Below are positions 7,498-17,180 of a stretch of 52,921 nucleotides of DNA, piece after piece. Within the stretch, counting starts at the first letter, position 1. The number at the start of each line of letters is the position of its first letter. The DNA comes from an uncultured Acetatifactor sp. (GTDB lineage Bacteria; Bacillota; Clostridia; Lachnospirales; Lachnospiraceae): contig CANRIP010000019.1 of NCBI GenBank assembly GCA_947630715.1, forward strand, positions 1 to 52,921, read 5' to 3'. Under the pieces are notes generated by a model, which worked only from the letters and a program-made list of their open reading frames with translations, was not told the origin of the DNA and did no database searches. Both the position numbers and the translations under genes were made by a program.

Positions 7498-8493
7498 TCA
7501 ACGCCTGTATTTGCGGTCGTCCCCCACGCAGTCCGACTCCCGCTTTGCCAGTTTTTTCAGCTTTTCATGATTTTTCGCGTCCCGGATCCGATCTTCCTGG
7601 GTATAATTTCCCTGAATTTCCTGAATCTGTTCAAAATACTCCGTTTCACTGGCGTACATCCAGAAAAATTCCTGATACAGAATATCCTCGAAGTGCCATG
7701 GCTTGAAGGCCAGATTATAGTGAACCAGTTTCACGTCCTCCAGCTTGATCCTGGGATCCTCTATCGGCATCCGGTTCCAGGTTCTGTCCAGAAACGTAAC
7801 CCGTCCTTTGCACAGCCGGTTTAAGTAATCCTGATCCTGCGCCACCTGAAAGCGGATCTTATCCAAAAGATAAACGAATTTTTCCTGAAACCGAAACCGG
7901 CGCAACTGATCCAGGTTCATCAAAAGTACGCCCGCGTTAAAATACCTGCGGTAATCCGCGACTCCCACCACTTTTTCCACATAGGTCTGAAAGACAGGGT
8001 TAAATTGAATGATATCGTCCGGCGCCGCCGCTACCAGATCGTCCCCCATCTCCGTGTGGTAAAGCGCCGCGATATCGTCCAGCACCACAATATCGCTGTC
8101 CAGGTACAGCGCTTTGTCATACTGCGGATACAGGTTCGGGATAAACAGCCTGAAATACGTGCTCTTGGAATAATAATCCCTGGTATACAGCTTATCCATC
8201 ACCTTCCGCATATAATAATTGAGATCCACAAATTCAATGCTGACGTTCTCCCGCTCATACTTGGAAATTTTCTGCTTGTTGGAGCTGCCGATATCCGTGT
8301 TCAGCACCTTGATGGAATATGTATACTCCGGGGACGCATGATCGATCAGGGATTGGATCGCCACCGCAAGAAACGGGCAATACCCGTCGTCCACCGCAAA
8401 AAAAATAGGAATTTCCCTGTTGTCCGCCATTTTGTTCTCCGCCGCCCTGTCCGCCGCCCGGTTTTTTGTCGTCTGTCGTTCTCCCACTGGCAT
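7498..8493 (-). CDS. GT8 family glycosyltransferase
   Basis: 331 residues. It begins with the GT8 nucleotide-sugar fold (IPIFFAVDDGYCPFLAVAIQSL), has the metal-binding DxD at LYLDSDIVVLDD (residues 132-134), then FNAGVLLMNLDQLR, QDYLN and a C-terminal KLVHYN.AFKPWH block. This is the organisation of general stress protein A / LPS galactosyltransferase-type retaining enzymes. Two starts are possible: 8493, preceded by AAAGGAG at 10-bp spacing, and 8430 (MADNREIPIFF), with GGAG at 7 bp. The family start fits 8430, the stronger site favours 8493. It lies 43 bp after the other GT8 gene and 60 bp before the acyltransferases. Donor and acceptor sugars are unknown. Confidence 0.85.
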   Translation of the reverse strand: MPVGERQTTKNRAADRAAENKMADNREIPIFFAVDDGYCPFLAVAIQSLIDHASPEYTYSIKVLNTDIGSSNKQKISKYERENVSIEFVDLNYYMRKVMDKLYTRDYYSKSTYFRLFIPNLYPQYDKALYLDSDIVVLDDIAALYHTEMGDDLVAAAPDDIIQFNPVFQTYVEKVVGVADYRRYFNAGVLLMNLDQLRRFRFQEKFVYLLDKIRFQVAQDQDYLNRLCKGRVTFLDRTWNRMPIEDPRIKLEDVKLVHYNLAFKPWHFEDILYQEFFWMYASETEYFEQIQEIQGNYTQEDRIRDAKNHEKLKKLAKRESDCVGDDRKYRR

Positions 8494-8536
8494 ATGATGT
8501 CTTCTCCTTTATCCTTTTTGTCTCGCTGAAACGCCT

Positions 8537-9361
8537 TCAGGAAGTTTCGTATGCGGCCTTCCGGGAAAGATATTCCTCCAGATCCCGGTCAAAGGCGTAA
8601 CATTTTAGAACCCGATGAATCTCCTCCACCTGCCACTGCTTATAATTTTCGGTGTGAGGATAGGGCAGAAACATCAGCCTTTTACAAAAATGGCACACCA
8701 CGGTACCCTTCCGGTTAAACTTGGACTGTTCGTTATAAATCCTGCCGATCAGTTTTTTTCTGGTGGTGGACCGGAAAATGGCCGACTGATCCGCAAAGAG
8801 CATTTTCTTTTCCCGGATCAGGTTCCGGGCTTTTTTAAGCAGCCCCGTCTCTCGGATCAAAGCCATGTTCAGCAACAGCATACCGGCGTTGAAATAATCC
8901 GGCCGGATCAGCCAGCAGCCGTACTTTTCCTTGACGGCCGCGTACTCATAGCCCGTCACGTCCACATCCCAGAGTTTTTTCACATCCCCCGCCAGCATTA
9001 TGTCCATATCCAGGTACAAAAGCTTTTCCGGCATCTGGGGAATCAGATCCGCCAGCAGCCGAAGCAGGGTATAGGGGGTGCAGTATGCCCCCTCGTTGAC
9101 GCAGTGTCCAAACTCTCTCTCATACAACTGGGTCACATCCAGGCGCTCCACCCTGTTTTGAGGGTTCTTTTCTTTCGCTACCCGGTCCAGAAAATCCGTC
9201 TGCTGCTGTGTAATCGCCCGGAAATCCGGTTTTAACCGGGTCAGATCCATGGTCATCAGAAAAACCCGGACGGTTTCCTCCGTCCTGTTCATCATGGAAA
9301 TCAACAGCGTCAGCGCCCCGTCAAAGACCTTCTCGTTCCCGCATAATAATAAGTGTACCAT
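8537..9361 (-). CDS. GT8-like glycosyltransferase, first gene of the glycolipid run
   Basis: 274 residues from MVHLLLCGNEKVFDGALTLL. It is a diverged GT8 enzyme: LRLLADLIPQMPEKLLYLDMDIMLAGDVKKLWD carries the DxD (residues 118-120), followed by YFNAGMLLLNMALIRE, ADQSAIFR and a C-terminal CHFCKRLMFLPYPH. The ATG at 9361 has GAGGAAAGT upstream; the open frame beyond it to 9442 overlaps the promoter and is rejected. It is the first gene after the palindromic promoter at 9441-9470. Together with the next GT8 it probably adds two successive sugars. Confidence 0.8.
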   Translation of the reverse strand: MVHLLLCGNEKVFDGALTLLISMMNRTEETVRVFLMTMDLTRLKPDFRAITQQQTDFLDRVAKEKNPQNRVERLDVTQLYEREFGHCVNEGAYCTPYTLLRLLADLIPQMPEKLLYLDMDIMLAGDVKKLWDVDVTGYEYAAVKEKYGCWLIRPDYFNAGMLLLNMALIRETGLLKKARNLIREKKMLFADQSAIFRSTTRKKLIGRIYNEQSKFNRKGTVVCHFCKRLMFLPYPHTENYKQWQVEEIHRVLKCYAFDRDLEEYLSRKAAYETS

Positions 9362-9440
9362 ACTTTCCTCATTTTCGCATCCCATTATGGATATTTTCAG
9401 AAAAATACCGGCTATGGCCCGGCTCTTTTCAGCCTGTAAC

Positions 9441-9470
9441 AACCATACATGGTTTTCAAAACCATGTCAA
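9441..9470 (-). promoter_or_regulatory. Promoter with overlapping palindromic operator for the GT8/acyltransferase run
   Basis: On the minus strand TTGACA (9465-9470), a 17-bp spacer and TATGGT (9442-9447) form a promoter. The spacer and box edges make a perfect 21-bp palindrome (9447-9467): ACATGGTTTT, a central C, then its mirror. A third half-site AACCAT at 9441-9446 pairs with ATGGTT at 9449-9454, so three alternating AACCAT/ATGGTT half-sites cover the promoter. A protein bound here would block RNA polymerase. The regulator is not identifiable from the window. Confidence 0.75.
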
Positions 9471-9474
9471 GTAG

Positions 9475-9516
9475 AAAAAAGCCGCGGACCCTTAACCGGT
9501 CCGCGGCCTCTTTTTT
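9475..9516 (-). terminator. Rho-independent terminator of groES-groEL
   Basis: GCCGCGGACC (9481-9490) and GGTCCGCGGC (9498-9507) make a perfect 10-bp stem with a 7-nt loop. On the minus strand it is followed by TTTTTT (9475-9480), directly after groEL. The plus strand also has a T-run (9511-9516), so it could work in both directions. Confidence 0.93.
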
Positions 9517-9531
9517 CCGTTACGTCTTATC

Positions 9532-11157
<1,626 letters not shown>

Positions 11158-11206
11158 TCAGCCTCCATTTCCTTATTCATATTCATTCTTGTTTTTTCGC
11201 GCGGAC

Positions 11207-11494
11207 TTACTGCTGAATGACAGCCAGGATGTCGCTCTGTTTTACAATGATATATTCCTCATCGTCCAGCTTGATCTCGCTGCCGGCATACTTGGAATAC
11301 ACCACCTGATCGCCGGTCTTGACCTCCATCTTGACTTCCTTGCCGTCCACTACGCCGCCGGGGCCTACCGCAACGACCTCCGCCTGCTGGGGTTTCTCTT
11401 TGTTCTGTCCGGGAAGGACAATGCCGGATTTGGTCGTCTCTTCCGCAGCCAACTGCTTTAACACAACTCTGTCGCCTAAAGGTACTAACTTCAT
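11207..11494 (-). CDS. groES: Co-chaperonin GroES (10 kDa)
   Basis: 95 residues, normal length. It starts MKLVPLGDRVVLKQLAAEE, has the mobile loop around TTKSGIVLPGQ that binds GroEL, and ends KQSDILAVIQQ. It forms the heptameric lid of the chaperonin. The ATG has GGAGGCAGAAATC upstream. It is the first gene of the heat-shock operon, directly after CIRCE and the sigma-A promoter. Confidence 0.99.
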   Translation of the reverse strand: MKLVPLGDRVVLKQLAAEETTKSGIVLPGQNKEKPQQAEVVAVGPGGVVDGKEVKMEVKTGDQVVYSKYAGSEIKLDDEEYIIVKQSDILAVIQQ

Positions 11495-11521
11495 GATTTC
11501 TGCCTCCTGTATCTCATTTTG

Positions 11522-11548
11522 TTAGCACTCTTTTGATTTGAGTGCTAA
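11522..11548. promoter_or_regulatory. CIRCE operator (HrcA binding site)
   Basis: TTAGCACTC (11522-11530), nine spacer bases, GAGTGCTAA (11540-11548): a perfect match to the CIRCE consensus. It lies just downstream of the predicted transcription start of groES-groEL, where HrcA binding blocks transcription until heat shock. hrcA itself is not in the window. Confidence 0.98.
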
Positions 11549-11560
11549 TCATTAACACAT

Positions 11561-11589
11561 ATATTAATTTCATGCGTAAGCGTTTGCAA
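11561..11589 (-). promoter_or_regulatory. Sigma-A promoter of groES-groEL
   Basis: On the minus strand TTGCAA (11584-11589), 17 bp, TAATAT (11561-11566). Transcription would start near 11554, immediately before CIRCE. Confidence 0.88.
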
Positions 11590-11722
11590 ACGCATTTATA
11601 TCCATTGAGAAATCATTTTCTCATGTTTTCTCTTTTTTTCTCGCGTTTTCTTTTGATTTTGCAGGAGAGTGTCAAAAACCAGATTTTATAAATCGTTTAT
11701 ATTTTCTCCGGAAAAGACCCGT

Positions 11723-12391
11723 TCAGCATTTGATTTCCAGATATCCCAACAGCTTGCTCACATCGTATTCCTCCAACACGCCCAGATTGGAATCGTAAAA
11801 TCTGCCGTCATAGTGAATCAGATAATGGCAGAACCGTCCCATCTTCTCCATCAGGATACAGCATTTTGGCAGCACCACGTCCCGGCCCTCCGTATACATA
11901 ATGATATCCGAGTGGTCGATGCCGTAATAATTCAGAGCGGAAATCACCCTCCCCATGGTTGCCTGCCATTCCCGGCAGTCCATGACGCTGATCACCTCGG
12001 CGATGGTCACGCCGGCCAGCATCGCCACGCAGGCCTGTCCGCACAGCCCGTCCTCCGGCTGGATAATCACCTCCATGCTGTCAATTTTGCGAATGGGGTG
12101 TTCAAAGCTGTACGGGCTGTTCTGGTCCATACGAATCAGAGAGCCGGTCACATGCAGCAGGATCTTGTGGGGAACCCCCAGTTCCACGCTGACCGTGTCC
12201 TCATCCTCAATGTGAATTTCATAGTTTCCCTTTTCCCTGGGGAGCAGCTCGCATGCAATGATCCGGTTGTCCAGCACCACGTCCGCCTGAATCACGTCCC
12301 TCTGCTTGCAAACCTCCCAGACATTAAAGGGAATCCGGATGACATAACCTTTTTCTTTTTTCTCAACCTGAGATTCAAAAAAATACCTCAT
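11723..12391 (-). CDS. Two-domain protein: DUF1905-like N-domain and C39-like cysteine protease fold
   Basis: 222 residues from MRYFFESQVEKKEKGYVIRI. Residues 1-80 resemble DUF1905-type beta barrels (GYVIRIPFNVWEVCKQRDVI ... ELLPREKGNYEIHI). Residues 108-222 look like a papain/C39-type peptidase domain: QPEDGLCGQACVAMLAG (candidate nucleophile C117, with C121 nearby), then FCHYLIHYDGRFYDSN giving H189 and D200 as the rest of a triad. There is no signal peptide, no membrane segment and no bacteriocin transporter next to it, so the usual leader-peptidase role of C39 does not follow. The ATG at 12391 has GGAG seven bases upstream, better placed than 12403. Substrate and role are unknown; both domain assignments are by eye. 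Confidence 0.6.
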   Translation of the reverse strand: MRYFFESQVEKKEKGYVIRIPFNVWEVCKQRDVIQADVVLDNRIIACELLPREKGNYEIHIEDEDTVSVELGVPHKILLHVTGSLIRMDQNSPYSFEHPIRKIDSMEVIIQPEDGLCGQACVAMLAGVTIAEVISVMDCREWQATMGRVISALNYYGIDHSDIIMYTEGRDVVLPKCCILMEKMGRFCHYLIHYDGRFYDSNLGVLEEYDVSKLLGYLEIKC

Positions 12392-12511
12392 GTGATTCTC
12401 CATTCCGGCGGGATCTCCGCCCTGTGTCCTTTTGAATTACTCTCTGCGGCCGCCCCTTGTGCCCATACGGTTCCGCCGCCCTAAGCCGCCCTTGCGCTCC
12501 CCTGCGCCCCT

Positions 12512-13372
12512 TTATGCGTTTTTCCTCGCCTGAGAGGGGGACATTCCATAGCGTTTCTTAAACAGCTTGCTGAAATGGTAGGCATCGTCATAGCCCACCC
12601 TTGCGGCCACTTCCTGTATGCTGCCCTGCCAGCCGTCCTCCAGAAGTGCCCTGGCCTTCTCCAGACGGATGTCGATCAGATACCGGATGGGCGTGTCGCC
12701 CGTCTCGCTCTTGAAAATTTTAGAAATGTAAAAGGGGCTCAGGTACATGTTTTCGGCGATCTGGTCCAGAGAGATCTTGTCGCTGTAATGTTCCTCAAAG
12801 TAACTGATAATCTGTTCCACCAGATATTTTTTATTCACAGACTCAAAGGATCTTCCCTTGGAATGCTCCACCGGCTGGCACTGTTCCCGGATCACCAAAA
12901 GAATCATCTGCATCAGGTACGCCTTCAGCATAAAATAGCGGTACTGCCTGCAGGAAGTCTTCTCCTCCTGCATGGAGGTGCAGATCCGGTGCAGCCGTCT
13001 GCGCAGCTCCCCCGCGGTATGGAACAGAACGGAATGATTCGGAAGCGGCATGCAGTTGGCCGGCAGCCCCGCAAACCGCACATCGGAAAAGCCCACGAAA
13101 AACTCGGTGGCATGAATCTGCGCCTCCGGACAGTACAGCGCCTGATGCCGCACTCCCGGGTTAAAGATTAACAGATCCCCCTCCTGAATGGAAAAGATCT
13201 CCCCCTCCACCCGGTACCGGCCCGTACCCGAGAGGACAAAGGCCATCTCCAGATTATCATGGCTGTGGTACTCCTCATCCTTTCCGCTCATCCGCGTCCC
13301 CGTCCAGGTAAACAGAAACGTTGGATTCAGATCTTCCATCACAACTGTCTCCAGCTTGCCGCCGTTCTCCAT
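12512..13372 (-). CDS. AraC family transcriptional regulator with cupin sensor domain
   Basis: 286 residues. The N-terminal cupin is visible in YHSHDNLEMAFVLSGTGRYR, the EGDLLIFNPGVRHQ box and later strands. The C-terminal double helix-turn-helix covers roughly the last 100 residues (EHYSDKISLDQIAENMYLSP, YISKIFKSETGDTPIRYL, VAARVGYDDAYHFSKLFKKR). Such regulators respond to sugars or related ligands. The ATG at 13372 has GGAGG at 8-bp spacing, unlike the upstream ATG at 13405. It is divergent from the ABC exporter at 13586 with a 213-bp gap and may regulate it; this is inference only. Confidence 0.93.
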   Translation of the reverse strand: MENGGKLETVVMEDLNPTFLFTWTGTRMSGKDEEYHSHDNLEMAFVLSGTGRYRVEGEIFSIQEGDLLIFNPGVRHQALYCPEAQIHATEFFVGFSDVRFAGLPANCMPLPNHSVLFHTAGELRRRLHRICTSMQEEKTSCRQYRYFMLKAYLMQMILLVIREQCQPVEHSKGRSFESVNKKYLVEQIISYFEEHYSDKISLDQIAENMYLSPFYISKIFKSETGDTPIRYLIDIRLEKARALLEDGWQGSIQEVAARVGYDDAYHFSKLFKKRYGMSPSQARKNA

Positions 13373-13585
13373 GCTTTCTTCCTCCGTCCGCGCCCCATCC
13401 CTCATGCTTATTGATTATTTTACTCCCAAACGCAAAAAAAAGCCACCTTTTTTCTAAGGGAGGGAACAGAATTCTTCCGTCTTCCGGCCCCAGGACACAA
13501 CAAATAATGACATCAATCAGGCAAGATACTCCATTTTCTTTTGAAAGCCGGGAAGTAAAATGAAGAAAGATAAGGAGGCAATGCC

Positions 13586-15361
13586 ATGACACCTTTTAAA
13601 TGGTTCCTGACGTTTCTGAAAAAATACAAAAAGCTGATGGTGCTGGGCATGGTGATGACTACGGCCCTGGCGGCCCTCTCCATCGTAAACCCCTACATCT
13701 CCGGCATCATTGTGGACGACGTAATCGACGGAGGCAATTACGGTATGCTCCCCAAGCTGATCGCCGCCCTGCTGGCCGTCACGGTCCTCACCGGCGCGCT
13801 GCGTTTCTTCTATCAGTTGGTGTTCGAGACCGCGTCCCAGGGCACCCTGTACGACATGCGCTCCAAGGTGTACCGGAAACTGCTGGAGGAGGATTTCGCG
13901 TTTTATAATAAGAAAAGAACCGGGGATCTGATGAGCCGTCAGACCGGAGATATGGACGCAATCCGGCATTTTATCGCCTATGTGATCTATTCGGTCTATC
14001 AAAATGTGCTCTTATTCATTTTCGCCCTTCTGATGATTTTTACGGTCAACGTAAAGCTTGCCCTGTGCATGCTGATTGTGCTGCCCTTCACCGCCTTTTC
14101 CACCTACCGGCAGTCCAGGGAAGTCAGGCCCGCCTTTCAGCGCAACCGGAACTGTTTCTCCTCCCTGAACGCCTTCGTGCAGGAAAACGTCAGCGGGAAC
14201 CGCGTGGTAAAGGCGTTCGCCAAGGAAGACTATGAAAAGGAAAAGTTCCAGGTGGAAAACGACAAATTCCGGGACGCCCAGATCAACGCCTCCAAGGTAT
14301 GGATGAAGTACGTCCCCATTTTCGAGGTACTCTCCTACGCTCTGACCATCGTGCTGATGCTCTACGGCGGCTATATGGTGGTACAGGAGGAAATCACGCT
14401 GGGGGATCTGGTCAAGGTAAACGGCTACCTGTGGATGTTAAACACCCCTCTGCGCATGGCAGGCTGGTGGGTCAACGATATTCAGAACTTCCTGACCTCC
14501 GTGGAGAAAATTTACGCCACATACAGCGAGGAACCCAAAGTCCATACCCCCCGCACCGGCGGCATCCACGAAAAGATCCACGGGGACGTGGAATTTAAAA
14601 ACGTATCCTACCGCGCCGACGATGAGGATATTGTGACCGATATCAATTTCCAAGTCAAAGCGGGCCAGACCGTTGGGATCATCGGCTCCACCGGCGCCGG
14701 CAAGTCCACTCTGATGAATCTGTTATGCCGTTTCTATGACACCACCTCCGGGCAGGTGCTGGTGGACGGGGTGGACGTTCGGACCATGGATCTTTACAAT
14801 CTGCGGGACAATATCGGCATGGCCATGCAGGACGTGTTCCTGTTCTCGGACACCATCGAGGGCAATATCGCCTACGGGCGGCCCGACTGCAGCTTTGAGC
14901 AGGTAAAACACGCCGCCATCATGGCGGACGCCAACCACTTCATCAACGCCATGCCGGACGGCTATGACACCATTGTGGGCGAAAGGGGAGTGGGCCTCTC
15001 CGGAGGGCAAAAGCAGCGGATCTCCCTTGCGAGAGCCTTGCTCAAGGATCCCTCCATCCTGATTCTGGACGATACCACCTCCGCCGTGGACATGGAAACC
15101 GAAAGCTACATACAGACTCAGTTGAAGACCCTGAAGGCAAGCTGCACCATCTTTATCATCGCCTACCGGATCTCCTCCATCAAGGACGCGGATCTGATCC
15201 TGGTGATGGACGAGGGACGGATTATCGAACAGGGCACCCACGATTCCCTGGTCGCCCAGGGCGGGTATTACGCAAAGGCTTTTCACAACCAGTACGGAGA
15301 AATTCCATACGACCTGTTATCCAATGCCAAAAATACGAAATCCGCGAAGGGAGGCGAGTGA
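13586..15361 (+). CDS. Heterodimeric ABC exporter, half with degenerate ATPase site
   Basis: 591 residues: six-helix type IV exporter membrane domain (about 1-310) fused to an ATPase domain. Walker A GSTGAGKST (367-375) and signature LSGGQ are normal. The residue after Walker B is Asp, not Glu (ILILDDTTSAVD, D496), and the H-loop His is Tyr (FIIAYRISSI, Y527). These are the hallmarks of the non-catalytic partner in heterodimers such as BmrC/BmrD or TM287/288. The ATG has AAGGAGG upstream. Its stop is one base before the ATG of the next gene, its obvious partner. It probably exports a drug, lipid or peptide; the substrate is unknown. Confidence 0.93.
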   Translation: MTPFKWFLTFLKKYKKLMVLGMVMTTALAALSIVNPYISGIIVDDVIDGGNYGMLPKLIAALLAVTVLTGALRFFYQLVFETASQGTLYDMRSKVYRKLLEEDFAFYNKKRTGDLMSRQTGDMDAIRHFIAYVIYSVYQNVLLFIFALLMIFTVNVKLALCMLIVLPFTAFSTYRQSREVRPAFQRNRNCFSSLNAFVQENVSGNRVVKAFAKEDYEKEKFQVENDKFRDAQINASKVWMKYVPIFEVLSYALTIVLMLYGGYMVVQEEITLGDLVKVNGYLWMLNTPLRMAGWWVNDIQNFLTSVEKIYATYSEEPKVHTPRTGGIHEKIHGDVEFKNVSYRADDEDIVTDINFQVKAGQTVGIIGSTGAGKSTLMNLLCRFYDTTSGQVLVDGVDVRTMDLYNLRDNIGMAMQDVFLFSDTIEGNIAYGRPDCSFEQVKHAAIMADANHFINAMPDGYDTIVGERGVGLSGGQKQRISLARALLKDPSILILDDTTSAVDMETESYIQTQLKTLKASCTIFIIAYRISSIKDADLILVMDEGRIIEQGTHDSLVAQGGYYAKAFHNQYGEIPYDLLSNAKNTKSAKGGE

Positions 15362-15362
15362 A

Positions 15363-17147
15363 ATGGCCCGCAACCGCTATGATATGGATGAGATCCTGGA
15401 GGACAGCTTTGACATTAACCAGTTGAAACGTCTCGGAGGGTATATTTCTCCCTATAAGAATAAAATGGCAGGTGTTATTGTATTAATGCTGTCTTCCTCC
15501 GCTCTGACCATGATGGTGCCCCTTTTCTTCCAGAGGATCATGGACGTTTACATTCCGGATAAGGATATGAAAAAAATCGCCCTGATGGCGGCGCTCACCT
15601 TCGCCGTGTCCGTCTATTCCGCCATAGCCATGCGTTTTAAGATCAAGACCATGAGCATCATCGGCCAGAACATTATTCACGCGATCCGCACGGACATTTT
15701 CAACCACCTTCAGGAGCTGCCCTTCTCCTACTATGACGACAGGCCCCACGGCAAGATCCAGGTCCGGGTGGTCAACTATGTCAACAGCCTGAGCGACCTT
15801 CTCAGCAACGGCATCGTGAACACCATCACGGACCTGTGCAACCTGTTTTTCATCATCCTCTTTATGCTGATCTGCGATCCCAGGCTGACCGTGGTCTGCC
15901 TGTGCGGCCTTCCCCTGCTGGCATGCGTGATCGTCTTCATCAAAAGAAGGCAGCGCCGGGCATGGCAGATCCAGTCCAACAAGCAGAGCAATTTAAACGC
16001 CTACATCGCGGAGAGCATCAACGGCATCCGCGTGACACAGTCCTTCGTCAGAGAAAATGAAAACAACGATATTTTCAACAATTTAAGCGGCAATTACAGA
16101 AAAGCCTGGATGCGGGCGGTGAAATTCAATTTCATCATGGGGCCCAGTGTGGATCTGATCTCCGCCATCACCACGTCCTTTATCTATGTGCTGGGGATCC
16201 GCTGGATCCTTGCGCCGGACGCCACGCTGACCGTGGGCGTACTGATCGCCTTCACCTCCTACATCGGAAGGTTCTGGGCGCCCATCAACACCCTGGCGGG
16301 CTTTTACAATTCCCTGCTCACCGCCATTTCCTACCTGGAGCGTATCTTTGAAACCATCGACGAACCGGTGCTGGTAAAGGACGCGGAAGGCGCGGGCGTC
16401 ATGCCCCCCATCCGCGGAGAAGTGGAATTCCGCAACGTCTGTTTCAGCTATGAAACCGGTCACCGGATCCTGGACGATATCAATTTCACCGCAAAGGAAG
16501 GAGAAACCTATGCCTTTGTGGGTCCCACCGGAGCCGGCAAGTCTACCATAGTGAACCTGATCAGCCGGTTTTACAACGTGGACTCGGGACAGATCCTGAT
16601 CGACGGCATCGATATTTCCACCGTGACCATCCACTCCCTGCGCACCCAGATGGGCGTCATGATGCAGGACAGCTTTATCTTCTCCGGCACCATTATGGAT
16701 AACATCCGTTATGGAAACAGGGAAGCCACGGACGAACAGGTAATCCGTGCGGCAAAGACCGTCTGCGCCCATGAGTTTATCTCCCAGATGGAAAACGGTT
16801 ACTACACGGAAGTCAACGAACGGGGCAGCCGCCTTTCCGCCGGCCAGAGACAGTTGATCTCTTTTGCCAGGGCCCTGCTCGCCGACCCGAAGATCCTGAT
16901 CCTGGACGAAGCGACCTCCAGCATCGACACCGAGACGGAGATTCTTCTTCAGAAAGGGCTGAACGAGCTGCTGAAGGGACGCACCTCCTTCATCATCGCC
17001 CACAGGCTGTCCACCATCAAAAACGCCGACTGCATCATGTATGTGGATCAGGGCGGCATTCTGGAACGGGGTACCCATGAGGAACTCCTTGCCCGCAGAG
17101 GGCCTTACTATGAGCTGTATGTGTCCCAATACGATTTTCTGACATAA
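15363..17147 (+). CDS. Heterodimeric ABC exporter, catalytic half
   Basis: 594 residues from MARNRYDMDEILEDSFDINQ. After a cytoplasmic lead-in there is a six-helix membrane domain, then an ATPase domain with Walker A GPTGAGKST (387-395), a slightly altered signature LSAGQ, Walker B ILILDEATSSID with the catalytic Glu at E516, and the H-loop His at H547 (FIIAHRLSTI). It complements the degenerate half encoded upstream, with which it almost overlaps (1-bp gap, GGAGG before the start). The start at 15363 is preferred over an in-frame ATG at 15324 inside the previous gene. Confidence 0.94.
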   Translation: MARNRYDMDEILEDSFDINQLKRLGGYISPYKNKMAGVIVLMLSSSALTMMVPLFFQRIMDVYIPDKDMKKIALMAALTFAVSVYSAIAMRFKIKTMSIIGQNIIHAIRTDIFNHLQELPFSYYDDRPHGKIQVRVVNYVNSLSDLLSNGIVNTITDLCNLFFIILFMLICDPRLTVVCLCGLPLLACVIVFIKRRQRRAWQIQSNKQSNLNAYIAESINGIRVTQSFVRENENNDIFNNLSGNYRKAWMRAVKFNFIMGPSVDLISAITTSFIYVLGIRWILAPDATLTVGVLIAFTSYIGRFWAPINTLAGFYNSLLTAISYLERIFETIDEPVLVKDAEGAGVMPPIRGEVEFRNVCFSYETGHRILDDINFTAKEGETYAFVGPTGAGKSTIVNLISRFYNVDSGQILIDGIDISTVTIHSLRTQMGVMMQDSFIFSGTIMDNIRYGNREATDEQVIRAAKTVCAHEFISQMENGYYTEVNERGSRLSAGQRQLISFARALLADPKILILDEATSSIDTETEILLQKGLNELLKGRTSFIIAHRLSTIKNADCIMYVDQGGILERGTHEELLARRGPYYELYVSQYDFLT

Positions 17148-17180
17148 CCATGCCGGAAGGGACATGGTTTCCGCCGTCTG

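Noticed and set aside
17146..17169. AACCATG / CATGGTT inverted repeat as a second copy of the GT8 operator
   Set aside because: The arms are short and 10 bp apart, and it lies between two convergent genes where no promoter is seen; probably chance or a weak terminator stem.
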